Both the position numbers and the translations under genes were made by a program. Below, in pieces: positions 7,032 to 16,182 of a stretch of 64,000 bases of DNA. Source of the stretch: Caldisericota bacterium (lineage in GTDB: Bacteria; Caldisericota; JANLFM01); NCBI GenBank assembly GCA_024655965.1, contig JANLFL010000002.1, positions 1 to 64,000 on the forward strand, written 5' to 3'. The first letter of the stretch is position 1, and the number at the start of each line of letters is the position of its first letter. The notes beneath the pieces were generated by a model. That model had not been told where the DNA came from, made no database searches, and saw nothing but the letters and a program-made list of their open reading frames with translations.

Positions 7032-9245
7032 TTAAAGGAAAAAGAGGGAAATCAATACCAGGGCGGATGAAAGGAGAATCAACCCCATCCAGCCCAGGGA
7101 GGGCAGGGGCACGGGGTCATCAACTTCCCGAAAAACGGCTGTGAGGGTTTTATCAGAATCGACCTTTAAAATGAGGGGATTATCCCTCTCGTGGCCATCT
7201 GGCACATCACCCTTCCATTGATCGAATTGATACCCCGGGGAGGGAGTTGCAGTTAAAGAGACCTGGGAGCCGAACTCGAAGGAATCATCCTCCGGGACAA
7301 GCACCTCCCCTTTCCCCTCGATGGAAATCGAAAGCCGATATTTGTTGACCTCCCACTGAGCAAAAAGGGTTAAATCACCAAATATTGGGGAATTGATGCT
7401 GAACCAGTCCCCGCTTCCGTCGGGGGAACAGTTCCATCCCAGAAAGGTATGCCCGGCTCTCGTTGGAGGCTGAGGAAGGGACTCCAAGAAACCTCCGTAG
7501 GGAACCTCAAAAAAAGAGGGAACCGGATCGGTGTCCCCGCCGTTTCGGTCAAAAGTCACGGTGCACAAATCCGGGGAAAAGCTGGCGGTAATTTCTTTCG
7601 GTGAATCCATCACTAGGGAAATAACCGTGGATGTTCCAGATGCATCCCCCGACCAGCTATCAAAGTGGAAGTGCTCCAAAGGAGATGCAGTAAGGGTGAC
7701 CTGGGTTCCCTCCATGTACCGGGGAAAATCCGGGTTTCTCAAAACCGTCCCAGACCCCGGAGGGGAAACCTCAACCTGTAAAGAGTAATAGGGTGGGCTC
7801 TGACAGACAACTTGAGAGAGTACCTGGGGAGAGGAAAGGTTTAAGGCGCAGTCGGAAAGCGCCCAGGATGGGGCCATAATAGTAGGTGTTACTGAGTTGA
7901 TGGAAATACTGGGGGTGATGGTGGATGGGGTCCAGGTGCTGAAAAAACCGCATGACACGCCGGGGACTTCTCCCGAGGAATCCAGCTTTAAAGCCAGAAA
8001 ATCCCGATCCCCGGAACCAAAGGAGGAAGAGTAACCGGAGATCACCATCCCCATCTGAGGGTCAAAGGCCATCGCCCTGGCGACATCTTCCCCCGATCCC
8101 CCGAAGGTTTTCCCCCAGAGGAGGTTCCCTCGTGGATCAAGTTTCAAGACAAAAAAGTCCTTATTCCCTTTACCGGAAGAACTTGTATATCCTCCAACCA
8201 GGTACCCTTCCGGGGTGGATGTTAAGCTAAAAATTTCCTCATCAAGTCTCCCCCCAAAGACCCTCGCCCATTCAAGATCCCCAGAAGGGGAGAGCTTCAA
8301 CAGGAGCAAGTCCTTTCCTCCTAAACCAAAGGAGGAAGAAGACCCACCCACAAGGATCCCCCCATCAGAAGATAAAGTTACCGAGCGGGCTTCATCGTTT
8401 AAATTTCCACCAGCCCTCTTTGCCCAGGAAATTGACCCATCAGCCTCAACTTTAATGACCAAAAGGTCGGAACCAGAAGATCCGAAGGAGTTGGTCGAGC
8501 CGACAACTACAAAACTTCCCTCGGGCAATTGAAAGGAGGAGAAACCGGAATCGTTGCTCGGACCCCCGATAGTCTTGATCCAGTCAAGATCGCCTTCACG
8601 GGAGAGTTTCATCGCCAGAAGGTCATATCCACCAGCACCAAAAGAATTGGTGAAACCGGAGATAAAATAACCCCCATCGCTTGAAGGATATATCGAATAA
8701 CCTTGATCGTAATTTGATCCCCCGATCGTTTTTGCCCAGGTCCCCGAAAAACCCGGTCCAAGGTTTCCCTCTTGATCGGTCTTTAAAATCAGAAGGTCGT
8801 AATTTCCCGCCCCGAAGGAGTTTGTGGCGCCAACTGCCAGAAGACTTCCTTCTGGAGTTTCCACCGTGGAAAAAACCTGGTCGCTACTGGCTCCGCCCGC
8901 CACATTTCCCCACATCAACGAGCCATCTGGTTTTATTTTTAAAATTAGGACATCATCAGTCCCAGAGCCCAAGGAATTGGAGTAACCGGAAAAGATTAAA
9001 TTTCCCGAAGAAAAAAGGGCGGAGAAGGAGAAGTCCCCCTTATTCCCGCCAAAAGCCCTCACCCAGAAGGGCACTTCACCGGCCAAGGTTAGCTGATTCT
9101 TAAAAGAGACCCCTGGGAAAGCTTGTGTTATTTTGGGGATAAAAGGGTCTGGAGAACTTTGGGGATTGGCTGATGCTTTTAAAAGAAAAAAGGGGAACCC
9201 GGAAATCAGAAGAAGGACAATAAAAAATACGAGGAACTTCCTCAT
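7032..9245 (-). CDS. Secreted repeat protein with C-terminal sorting-type tail
   Basis: A 737-residue surface protein. ATG is chosen because AAGGG sits 7 nt upstream and a signal peptide (MRKFLVFFIVLLL) begins there. Residues about 50-430 hold around seven repeats of about 52 residues with a pattern like DGGYFISGFTNSFGAGG and DLLILK, matching delta-60/beta-propeller-like repeats. Next come two divergent InlB-type repeats flanking a Listeria-Bacteroides repeat (FDRNGGDTDP, HTFLGWNC). The C-terminus is PLPSLGWMGLIL followed by a hydrophobic helix to the end, resembling IPTL/LPxxG sorting tails but lacking the usual basic residues at the extreme end. It heads a transcript with the exosortase 91 bp downstream. 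It is probably displayed on the cell surface; its ligand is unknown. Confidence 0.82.
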   Translation of the reverse strand: MRKFLVFFIVLLLISGFPFFLLKASANPQSSPDPFIPKITQAFPGVSFKNQLTLAGEVPFWVRAFGGNKGDFSFSALFSSGNLIFSGYSNSLGSGTDDVLILKIKPDGSLMWGNVAGGASSDQVFSTVETPEGSLLAVGATNSFGAGNYDLLILKTDQEGNLGPGFSGTWAKTIGGSNYDQGYSIYPSSDGGYFISGFTNSFGAGGYDLLAMKLSREGDLDWIKTIGGPSNDSGFSSFQLPEGSFVVVGSTNSFGSSGSDLLVIKVEADGSISWAKRAGGNLNDEARSVTLSSDGGILVGGSSSSFGLGGKDLLLLKLSPSGDLEWARVFGGRLDEEIFSLTSTPEGYLVGGYTSSSGKGNKDFFVLKLDPRGNLLWGKTFGGSGEDVARAMAFDPQMGMVISGYSSSFGSGDRDFLALKLDSSGEVPGVSCGFFSTWTPSTITPSISINSVTPTIMAPSWALSDCALNLSSPQVLSQVVCQSPPYYSLQVEVSPPGSGTVLRNPDFPRYMEGTQVTLTASPLEHFHFDSWSGDASGTSTVISLVMDSPKEITASFSPDLCTVTFDRNGGDTDPVPSFFEVPYGGFLESLPQPPTRAGHTFLGWNCSPDGSGDWFSINSPIFGDLTLFAQWEVNKYRLSISIEGKGEVLVPEDDSFEFGSQVSLTATPSPGYQFDQWKGDVPDGHERDNPLILKVDSDKTLTAVFREVDDPVPLPSLGWMGLILLSSALVLISLFFL

Positions 9246-9277
9246 AAACACACCCTTTCTCTTGTTTATGATGGGCA

Positions 9278-9306
9278 ATTATAAAAAAAGGTGTTGGTCT
9301 TGTGAA
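9278..9306 (-). promoter_or_regulatory. Sigma-70 promoter of the exosortase cassette
   Basis: On the minus strand, -35 TTCACA, a 17-bp spacer and a perfect -10 TATAAT lie just upstream of the repeat-protein gene, giving a predicted leader of about 25 nt with a proper SD sequence. Confidence 0.65.
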
Positions 9307-9503
9307 GGGAGGTCTGGGGGTCTTTTGAATAAACCAAGGAAAAATTAAAGATGGGCTCTTCTAACTGGAAACCCAATTAACTTATAAATAATCGTCCCGG
9401 GAATTTTAAAATTATTTTTCCACAATCTTTGGAAGGCAGAAATTCCCCAGTCCGGTGAAATCGAAATTTTTAATTAGGGTCCATTTGTTGAAGAAGAGGG
9501 CTT

Positions 9504-10166
9504 CTATACGTTTAAATCTTTAACCTCGCCGGTCACCATGTAGATCACGTGCTCGCCGATGTTGGTAGTGTGGTCCCCTGCCCTTTCCAGGAAAAGGGAA
9601 ATCACCAAAAGGGGCGTCGCCCGGGTAATGGTTTTGGGATCGGAGATCATGTAGGTCAAGAGTTCCCTCTGAATTTGGTCCCTCAGCCCGTCAATTTCAT
9701 CGTCCCTCAAGCACATCCGTTCAGCCCGATTGGGATCCTTCAGGATGAAAGCCTGGAGGGCGTCCTCGAGCATTCCATCGATGATCTCCACCATTCTGGG
9801 GATGTCGATTAGGGGCTTTAAAAGTGGTTGATCAGCGATCTTCAAGCCTTCCTTGGCAACGCTCTCGCTTAAATCCCCTATCCTCTCCAGGTCTGTTATC
9901 GTCCGGATGATCCCAATGAGAACCCTCAAGTCCCCAGCCATGGGTTGCTGGGTGGCGATTGTGGCCACCGCTTTTTGATCGATGACTCGGGCAAGTTCGT
10001 CTATTACATCGTCGTTTTTGATGATCCATTCCATCAGGTCCTTATCCCGTTCTTTCAATGCCTTGACGGTCAATCTCAAGCTCTCCCGAACCTTGGACCC
10101 CATCTCCAGGACCATTCCCTCGAGCTCTTTGATCTCTAGCTCCAGAGTTTTTCTTTGAGCGCCCAT
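9504..10166 (-). CDS. phoU: Phosphate-specific transport accessory protein PhoU
   Basis: A 220-residue all-helical protein with the two repeated PhoU three-helix bundles. Metal-binding-type motifs are seen in DLERIGDLSESV (about residue 90) and LERAGDHTTNIGEH (about residue 195). PhoU links the Pst transporter to the PhoR kinase and represses the Pho response when phosphate is plentiful. It is the last gene of the operon, starting 3 nt after the pstB stop, the classical position. It acts on the cytoplasmic face with PstB and PhoR. Confidence 0.95.
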   Translation of the reverse strand: MGAQRKTLELEIKELEGMVLEMGSKVRESLRLTVKALKERDKDLMEWIIKNDDVIDELARVIDQKAVATIATQQPMAGDLRVLIGIIRTITDLERIGDLSESVAKEGLKIADQPLLKPLIDIPRMVEIIDGMLEDALQAFILKDPNRAERMCLRDDEIDGLRDQIQRELLTYMISDPKTITRATPLLVISLFLERAGDHTTNIGEHVIYMVTGEVKDLNV

Positions 10167-10169
10167 TTT

Positions 10170-10982
10170 TTAACCCCACCTTCCTGTGATATATCCTTCA
10201 GTCCGGGGATCGCGAGGGGAGGTGAAAAGCTCCTTGGTGACCCCGAACTCGATCAATTCTCCTGCCAGGAGAAAGGCGGTGAAGTCCGAAGCTCTCGCCG
10301 CCTGCTGCATGTTGTGAGTTACTATGATCAGGGTATAGTCCTTTTTCAATTCCTGCATCAAGTCCTCAATTTTCATGGTGGAAATTGGGTCTAAAGCTGA
10401 ACAGGGTTCGTCCAGGAGGATCACCTCCGGCTCCACTGCAAGGACCCTGGCAATGCACAACCGTTGTTGCTGACCACCGGAGAGGGAAAGGGCGGAGGTC
10501 CTCAATTTGTCCTTTACCTCCTCCCACAAAGCGGCCTGCTTAAGGCACTTTTCCACGATCTCCTCGAGAATCCCCCTTTCCTTTATGCCGTGGACCCTCG
10601 GCCCGTATGCCACATTGTCAAAAACGGACATGGGAAAGGGGTTGGGTTTTTGAAAGACCATCCCAATTTTCTTCCTCAGTTCGACAACATCGACCTTCGG
10701 GGCATAAATGGGCTGTTCATCGAGGAAAACCTGCCCCTCAACCTTCGCAGAAATGATCAGGTCGTTCATCCTGTTGAAAAGCCGAAGAAAGGACGATTTT
10801 CCGCAACCGGAAGGACCGATGATAGCCGTGATCTGATTCCTAGGAATAGAGAGCGTCACCCCTTTTAGGGCCTGGCTCTTTCCGTAAAACAGGGAAACAT
10901 TCTCGGTCCTCATCTTGGCGGGAAAACTGGTCACTTCTTGGATAATAGATGCCTTTTCGGTTACGATCACCCTCAACTCCAT
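10170..10982 (-). CDS. pstB: Phosphate ABC transporter ATPase PstB
   Basis: A 270-residue ATPase that drives phosphate import through PstCA. Walker A is GPSGCGKSS, the signature is [15 protein letters not shown] and Walker B is [13 protein letters not shown]. The switch histidine lies in IIVTHNMQQ. The segment [14 protein letters not shown] is typical of PstB. The first 23 residues precede the conserved domain and form a slightly long N-terminus. An alternative ATG at residue 24 has no SD sequence, so the longer form, overlapping pstA by 10 bp, is kept. Confidence 0.95.
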   Translation of the reverse strand: MELRVIVTEKASIIQEVTSFPAKMRTENVSLFYGKSQALKGVTLSIPRNQITAIIGPSGCGKSSFLRLFNRMNDLIISAKVEGQVFLDEQPIYAPKVDVVELRKKIGMVFQKPNPFPMSVFDNVAYGPRVHGIKERGILEEIVEKCLKQAALWEEVKDKLRTSALSLSGGQQQRLCIARVLAVEPEVILLDEPCSALDPISTMKIEDLMQELKKDYTLIIVTHNMQQAARASDFTAFLLAGELIEFGVTKELFTSPRDPRTEGYITGRWG

Positions 10983-11827
10983 TTCTTTTTGAATGCCCTG
11001 AGCCGTGCCCTCATTATAATTGCCGTCAGGTTAAAGAGCAAAACCAGCCCCAAAAGCACCAGAGCGGTGGCCCATTTTATCTCCGGAGGAATTCCGGGTA
11101 CCTGGGTGGCAACTACATATAGGTGGTAGGGAAGAGCGTTGAACTGGTCGAGGGGGGAGCGGGGAAGAATGGCCGTGAAGGCTGTCCCGGTGACCAGAAT
11201 GGGGGCAGTTTCTCCGGCTGCCCTGCTTACCGCAAGGATGATCCCAGTAATAATCCCGGGGTATGCCTGGGGAAGGACGACCCTTCTGATAGTCTGCCAT
11301 TTAGTCGCACCCAGAGCCAAACTTGCTTCCCTAAAAGAATTTGGAACCGCCGCCAGCGCCTCCCTGGCCGCGGTCACCACCACGGGAAGGACAAGGCAGG
11401 AAAGGGTAAGGCTGGCAGCCAGGAGGGAGGACCCCATTTTCATCATCAAAACGAAAAAGCTCAAGCCGAAGAGACCGTAGACAATCGAGGGAACACCGGC
11501 CAAATTGACGATGCTCAAATTAATCAGGCGCACGATCCTTCCCTGCCGGGCGTATTCCTGAAGGTAAATCGCCGCAAGCAATCCGACGGGAAGGGCAAAG
11601 ACCACCACTCCCACCATCAAGTAAAAGGTCCCCAAAATCGCGGAGAAGATCCCTCCCTCAATCCCCCTTTTTTTAGGAAGCTGGGAGAGGAATTCCCAGT
11701 TAATTCCCCCTGCCCCGTGAACGATGATATACGAAATGATGAAAACCACCGAACCGATGACCAAAAGACAGGAAATCCCCATCAAGGAGAAAGCGAGAAT
11801 TTGACTGAGATTCCGCTTCTTGCTCAC
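10973..11827 (-). CDS. pstA: Phosphate ABC transporter permease PstA
   Basis: A 284-residue inner-membrane permease with about six transmembrane helices. The cytoplasmic coupling loop [26 protein letters not shown] that contacts PstB is evident (the EAA-G motif of binding-protein-dependent permeases). The GTG start overlaps the pstC stop (GTGA), implying translational coupling. It pairs with PstC to form the phosphate channel. Confidence 0.94.
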   Translation of the reverse strand: MSKKRNLSQILAFSLMGISCLLVIGSVVFIISYIIVHGAGGINWEFLSQLPKKRGIEGGIFSAILGTFYLMVGVVVFALPVGLLAAIYLQEYARQGRIVRLINLSIVNLAGVPSIVYGLFGLSFFVLMMKMGSSLLAASLTLSCLVLPVVVTAAREALAAVPNSFREASLALGATKWQTIRRVVLPQAYPGIITGIILAVSRAAGETAPILVTGTAFTAILPRSPLDQFNALPYHLYVVATQVPGIPPEIKWATALVLLGLVLLFNLTAIIMRARLRAFKKKWS

Positions 11828-12735
11828 AATTGCCCCAGCCTCCTCTTCTGCTTCTCAAGGACTAAATCGGAGATGATGTTCACGACCAGGGTCAGGAGAA
11901 AGAGGATGATCCCCATGGCGAACAATGCCTGAAATTGAAGGCCCCGGAAGGAGGCGTTGTTGATCTCAATGGCGATCCGGGCGGTCAGGACGCTCATGGG
12001 GTCAGTGATGTTCGTGGGGATGGAAAGCCTCCCTCCGGAAACCATCAGGACGGTCATCGTCTCCCCGATCGCCCTTCCTATCCCGAGCATCACCGAGGCG
12101 ACGATTCCGGGGCTTGCCGCGGGAATGACCACTTTCCTCAGGGTTTGCCACTTGGTCGCTCCCAGAGCGTAGGAGGCTTCCTTGTACTCCTTGGGGACCG
12201 CGGAAAGGGCATCCTCCGAAATGCTGATGATCGTAGGAAGGCAGATCAGGGAGAGCATGATTCCCGCGGTTAGGCCGTTCAAGCCGGTGCTGAGGTGGAA
12301 AATTGACTGGATGAGGGGGGCAACCAGTATGAAGCCGATGAACCCTAAGACGATCGAGGGGATGCCGGCAAGGATTTCGATTATCGGTTTGAGAAATTCC
12401 CTGAGGGAGGAAGGGGCGATCTCCGAGAGGAAGGCTGCCGCTCCCACTCCTATGGGGACTGAGATCAGAAGGGCGACGAGGGTGACCATCAGCGTGCCAA
12501 CGATGAAGGGAAGGATTCCGAATTGAGGAGAGGAGGAGACCGGGAGCCAGGTGGTCCCGAAGATGAAGCTGAAGGGGTCAGTGTAGGAAAAGATGGGGAG
12601 CCCCTCCCGGAAGAGCATCACGGTGATCAGGCCCAGAATGATGAGGGTGATCCAGCCCGAAAAGCGAATTATGGCTTCTATAACCCTCTCTCCGAGCCTC
12701 TTTCGGGACCGGGAAAAAATGGGGACTGTCCCCAT
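11824..12735 (-). CDS. pstC: Phosphate ABC transporter permease PstC
   Basis: A permease of about 303 residues with six helices and the coupling loop [19 protein letters not shown], 5 nt after the pstS stop, is used as start; it has no SD sequence, so it would rely on re-initiation. An upstream TTG at 12774 inside pstS has GAGGGG 7 nt before it and would add 13 residues; it cannot be excluded. The first codons (MGTVPIF) are produced by a 13-bp perfect palindrome, so the N-terminus has been overwritten by, or built from, a repeat element. Confidence 0.9.
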   Translation of the reverse strand: MGTVPIFSRSRKRLGERVIEAIIRFSGWITLIILGLITVMLFREGLPIFSYTDPFSFIFGTTWLPVSSSPQFGILPFIVGTLMVTLVALLISVPIGVGAAAFLSEIAPSSLREFLKPIIEILAGIPSIVLGFIGFILVAPLIQSIFHLSTGLNGLTAGIMLSLICLPTIISISEDALSAVPKEYKEASYALGATKWQTLRKVVIPAASPGIVASVMLGIGRAIGETMTVLMVSGGRLSIPTNITDPMSVLTARIAIEINNASFRGLQFQALFAMGIILFLLTLVVNIISDLVLEKQKRRLGQL

Positions 12736-12740
12736 TTTTT
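12714..12740. repeat. Perfect palindrome at pstS/pstC junction (REP-like)
   Basis: Two 13-nt arms (AAAAAATGGGGAC and its complement) flank a single central T. On the minus strand the RNA forms a GGGG/CCCC hairpin followed by a T-run, directly after the pstS stop and across the pstC start. It could act as an attenuator that makes PstS more abundant than the permeases, and it resembles REP-type palindromes with a GGGGAC core. Confidence 0.6.
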
Positions 12741-13624
12741 TATTGGAGGGGAACGAAGTCCAGTTCGGCGACAATCCTCTGCCCCTCGGGGCCCAGAATC
12801 CAGTTCAAGTATTCCTTGATTACCCCCTCGGGCTCCCCCCTGGAAGTCACGAAAAGGGGCCGGGCGATGGGGTAACTTCCGTCCTTAATAGTTTCAGAAG
12901 TAGGCTTGACTGGCTGGGAACTCGCGTCTTTTCTGATCCCAAGGACTTTCACCTTTTCCGAAATATAACCTAACCCGAAAAACCCAATGGCGTTTGGATT
13001 CCTGGCGACTTCGTCGTGGATGGACTGGCTGGTGGGAAGAAACTGGACATCCGCACCATATTCCGCGTTCTTATCCTTGGCCTGAACCACATGCTCCTTG
13101 AAAAAAACATGGGTCCCGGAATTGCTATCTCTGGCTAAGACCACAATTGGGCCATCAACCCCTCCTACTTCCCCCCAGTTGGTGATCTTTCCGGAATAGA
13201 TTGCCGCAAGTTGGTCAAGTGTGAGGTCATTCACGGGGTTTTGGGGGTTGACAACCACTGAAACTCCATCCAAAGCCACGACAGTTGAGACCAGTTCGAA
13301 CCCCTTTTCCTTCCTTGCCCTTTCGATCTCCTCCTCCTTAAGGGGGCGGGAATTGTTGCAGAGATCAGCAGTGCCGTCAATTAAAGCGGTGATACCGAAC
13401 CCGCTTCCTCCCCCGGAAACGGAGATCTTTACTCCCGGATTTTTCAACTGAAAAGCCTCAGCCCAGGCACTTGAAAGGTTAACCATGGTGTCAGAACCCT
13501 TAACCACGATATTTCCGCTTAGGCCCGTGCCGGTTGAAGGAGATGTAGGTGAAGGGCTGGGAGAGGAAGTGCAGGCAGTTGCCAGAAATCCCAAAATCAC
13601 AAAAGCAAAAACCAATTTTTTCAT
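12740..13624 (-). CDS. pstS: Phosphate-binding lipoprotein PstS
   Basis: A 294-residue periplasmic-type binding protein. The signal peptide ends in a lipobox (FLATAC, lipidated Cys18), followed by a Ser/Pro linker. Phosphate-contacting loops are visible: VKGSDTM near residue 42, SGGGSGFG near 70 and RDSNSGTH near 170. PstS captures phosphate outside the membrane and passes it to PstCA. AAAGGAGG precedes the ATG. It is the first gene after the Pho box. Confidence 0.95.
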   Translation of the reverse strand: MKKLVFAFVILGFLATACTSSPSPSPTSPSTGTGLSGNIVVKGSDTMVNLSSAWAEAFQLKNPGVKISVSGGGSGFGITALIDGTADLCNNSRPLKEEEIERARKEKGFELVSTVVALDGVSVVVNPQNPVNDLTLDQLAAIYSGKITNWGEVGGVDGPIVVLARDSNSGTHVFFKEHVVQAKDKNAEYGADVQFLPTSQSIHDEVARNPNAIGFFGLGYISEKVKVLGIRKDASSQPVKPTSETIKDGSYPIARPLFVTSRGEPEGVIKEYLNWILGPEGQRIVAELDFVPLQ

Positions 13625-13659
13625 TTTTTCCTCCTTTCCCCCAATGTAAACGAAAGGAG

Positions 13660-13698
13660 CTTAATTATGGGTTAAACCCCGGTTAAATTTTCCTTAAA
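13660..13698 (-). promoter_or_regulatory. Pho box: four repeats at exact 11-bp period, with -10
   Basis: On the minus strand four hexamers, TTTAAG, TTTAAC, TTTAAC and ATTAAG, begin exactly 11 bp apart. A -10-like CATAAT (13664-13669) overlaps the last repeat and no -35 consensus is present at the proper distance, as expected of an activator-dependent promoter. The geometry matches known Gram-positive PhoP sites. The array overlaps the 3' end of phoR and would drive pstSCAB-phoU. Confidence 0.85.
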
Positions 13699-15448
13699 TT
13701 TCCCCCTCATGGAAGGGAAGCTTGACAAAGAAGAGGGCCCCCTTTCCTTCCTCGGAAATCACGGAAATGGTCCCGGAAAAATTTTCGATGATGTGCTTGG
13801 CCAGGGATAAGCCGATCCCGAAACCGGGGGTACCCCGACCCTTGTCCGCCTTGTAAAAACGCTCAAAGATCCGCGGGAGGTCATCCCGGGAAATGCCGAT
13901 GCCCTGGTCCCTGAAATGGACAATCGCCCAATCCCCCTGTCTGGAGGCTTGCAACTGGACCATCCTCCCCCTGGGGGTGAATTTGAAGGCGTTGTCCAAA
14001 ATGGAGAGGAAAGCTTCCCTCAGGGAAAGGGGATCGGCCTTCACATTCAGGGGTTCCTCGGGAATTTCCAATTGAAATTCGATTCCTTCATCCAGGGCTC
14101 TTTCCTGAAACGAATCGTAAATTTCCCGCAGCAATTCCCGTAAATCGAAAACCCTCATATCGAACTGGGCTTTTCCGGACTCTATCAGGGAAAGCCTTGT
14201 AAGCGCATTGATGAGGGACTCGAGGTATTCCACCTCTTTAAGGGACCTTGAGAGAAAATCCCTCTGAACTTCGGGGCTGGGCGGGGTTTCCTGAAGGATC
14301 GTCTCAAGCATTATTTTCAGGGAGGAAACGGGGGTCTTCAGTTCGTGACTGACGTTGGTCACAAAGTCCCTCTTCATCACCCGGAGGGCTTCGATTTCAG
14401 AAACGTCCTCTATCCAGATGATCGCCCCTTCATCGGGAGAGGCTTTAAGCGGGGAGCCCCGAATCTGCAGGGTCCGGCCATCAAAAATTACTTTTTCCCT
14501 TCCCCCGGTTTGAATCGCCCTCTCCACTGCAGAAGCGAGGTTGTGGTCAAGAGTGGATTCAAGAAGCGTTTTCCCGAGAATTTGCCTCTCGGGAAGATTC
14601 AAAACCTGCCTTGCCTGCAAGGAGGACTGGATGACTTTAAACTGGGGATCCAGAACAAGAATTCCCTCCTTTTCGCCCCCCAGGTATGCCTGCCACTTCT
14701 CCTCGAGGGAGGAGGATTTGACGGAAAGGGAAATGACCTTCTCCATCAGGGAGTTGATCTCCGAGGCGAGCAGGCCGAATTCATCGGAACGGGAGGACCT
14801 GATGGTGGTAACCCTTCCCTCCTTAAAGCCCCTCAAAGCTGAAATGATTTCCAGGACAGGCTTCCTCACAATCCCGGAAAAGAGAAGGCCGAGTACAAGA
14901 AAAAGGGCAAAACCACCACCCACAGCCAGCCAGGAATAAAGATTGATTTTTCCCAGATCGGAGTCCCAGACCGAAGTAGGAACGCTCATCCTGAGAACGG
15001 TTTTTACCGGAGGTTCCTCCTGAACCGGGACAGCCACGTAAAGATTCCTCACCCCTTCCGTGGTGCTGTACCTTCGCTCGAGCCCAACCTCCCCTTTCAA
15101 TGCACTCTGGACCTCGGGCCTTAAAAGGTGGTTCTCAAGGGTTGAGGGGTCAATAGAGGAATCACCCAGGACAAAACCCTGGTTGTCTATCAAAGTCACC
15201 CTGGCCCCGGACTTCTGGGAAATCTCCCTGACGTAGTTTCCCGCCTGATTCCTCAAAACATCCTCGGGAATATCGGAAAGAAGTCGAGCAGCGGTTTGGG
15301 CTTCCTTAATGAAAAGGGCATTCCTCCCCTCAAGGTAAATTTCCAACCCGTAAAGGGAGATAAATGCTCCCACCCCGACAAAAGCCAGGAGGGCAAGGAG
15401 GGCATAAAAAAGGCTGGTTTTTAAACCGAAATTAAGGCCGGTCTTCAA
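13694..15448 (-). CDS. phoR: Phosphate sensor histidine kinase PhoR
   Basis: A 584-residue membrane kinase. TM1 is at about 12-35, an extracytoplasmic loop spans 36-165, and TM2 is at about 168-190. Then come HAMP (about 190-245), PAS (about 255-350), HisKA with phospho-His in NVSHELKTP, and an ATPase domain with DQGIGIS and GFGIGLSLAK. The large external domain resembles B. subtilis-type PhoR. It overlaps phoB by 17 bp. It would phosphorylate PhoB when phosphate is scarce, under control of PstSCAB-PhoU. The start is TTG. Confidence 0.93.
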   Translation of the reverse strand: MKTGLNFGLKTSLFYALLALLAFVGVGAFISLYGLEIYLEGRNALFIKEAQTAARLLSDIPEDVLRNQAGNYVREISQKSGARVTLIDNQGFVLGDSSIDPSTLENHLLRPEVQSALKGEVGLERRYSTTEGVRNLYVAVPVQEEPPVKTVLRMSVPTSVWDSDLGKINLYSWLAVGGGFALFLVLGLLFSGIVRKPVLEIISALRGFKEGRVTTIRSSRSDEFGLLASEINSLMEKVISLSVKSSSLEEKWQAYLGGEKEGILVLDPQFKVIQSSLQARQVLNLPERQILGKTLLESTLDHNLASAVERAIQTGGREKVIFDGRTLQIRGSPLKASPDEGAIIWIEDVSEIEALRVMKRDFVTNVSHELKTPVSSLKIMLETILQETPPSPEVQRDFLSRSLKEVEYLESLINALTRLSLIESGKAQFDMRVFDLRELLREIYDSFQERALDEGIEFQLEIPEEPLNVKADPLSLREAFLSILDNAFKFTPRGRMVQLQASRQGDWAIVHFRDQGIGISRDDLPRIFERFYKADKGRGTPGFGIGLSLAKHIIENFSGTISVISEEGKGALFFVKLPFHEGEI

Positions 15449-16106
15449 ATTTGTATCCCACCCCTCTGACAGTTTTTATGAATTTCGGGTTGGAGGGGTC
15501 GTCCTCAATTTTTTCCCGCAACCAGCGAATGTGGACCTGGAGGGTCTTCTGATCGACAATCGAGTCCCCCCAGATCCTTTTAAGAAGCCGGTCCGAAGAA
15601 AAAACCTCCCCGGGATGAGCGGCAAGTTCAAGGAGCAACTGGAACTCTTTTCTGGAAAGGCCCAGGGGAACCCCCCTTTTTAAAACTTGAAAGCGGGCCG
15701 GATCGATCTCCAGATCACCGTGGATAAGTTTTTCCTTTCCTCCCACCCTCCTTAAGTGAGCCCTGATGCGGGCTTTTAACTCCCCGAGGGAGAAGGGCTT
15801 GGTGATGTAGTCGTCGGCCCCGCTGTCCAGCCCGATGATCTTATCTTCCTCAAGGCTCCGCGCGGTAAGGAGGATTATGGGCACCCGGGAAAGGGACCTG
15901 ATCCTCTTGCACACTTCAAGGCCGGAGAGACCCGGAAGCATGATATCCAGGAGAACCAAATCGAAGTGGGAGCCCTTGAAAAAGAAAAGGGCGTCCTCGC
16001 CCGAATTGACACAAACCGGAATCCACCCTTCCTGCCGTAAATTGTATTCAAGAGCCCGGGAAAGGTTCTCTTCGTCCTCCACCACCAGGATCCTTTCGCC
16101 CGCCAT
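15432..16106 (-). CDS. phoB: Phosphate response regulator, OmpR family (PhoB/PhoP)
   Basis: A 224-residue two-domain regulator. The receiver domain has acidic residues EDEE near 10-13, phospho-Asp54 in LLDIMLPG, and Lys103 in ITKPFS. The winged-helix DNA-binding domain (about 130-222) ends in KTVRGVGYKFE. It is the first gene of the phoB-phoR pair and probably binds the 11-bp repeats before pstS. GAGGGTGA precedes the ATG. Confidence 0.93.
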   Translation of the reverse strand: MAGERILVVEDEENLSRALEYNLRQEGWIPVCVNSGEDALFFFKGSHFDLVLLDIMLPGLSGLEVCKRIRSLSRVPIILLTARSLEEDKIIGLDSGADDYITKPFSLGELKARIRAHLRRVGGKEKLIHGDLEIDPARFQVLKRGVPLGLSRKEFQLLLELAAHPGEVFSSDRLLKRIWGDSIVDQKTLQVHIRWLREKIEDDPSNPKFIKTVRGVGYKFEDRP

Positions 16107-16141
16107 TTCACCCTCTTCCTCAACTTTATTCTTTCACATAA

Positions 16142-16170
16142 TTGACGCAAAAGCATCAATTTTGTAATAT
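16142..16170 (+). promoter_or_regulatory. Promoter of tRNA-Glu
   Basis: TTGACG, a 17-bp spacer and TAATAT lie 12 bp before the tRNA. This promoter probably also serves the phosphatase gene that directly follows the tRNA. Confidence 0.6.
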
Positions 16171-16182
16171 TTTACAGTCAAA

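Noticed and set aside
11123-11932. A 269-codon plus-strand open frame opposite pstA/pstC
   Set aside because: It is antisense to two conserved permease genes and very rich in Gly, Asp and Pro from complementary codons.
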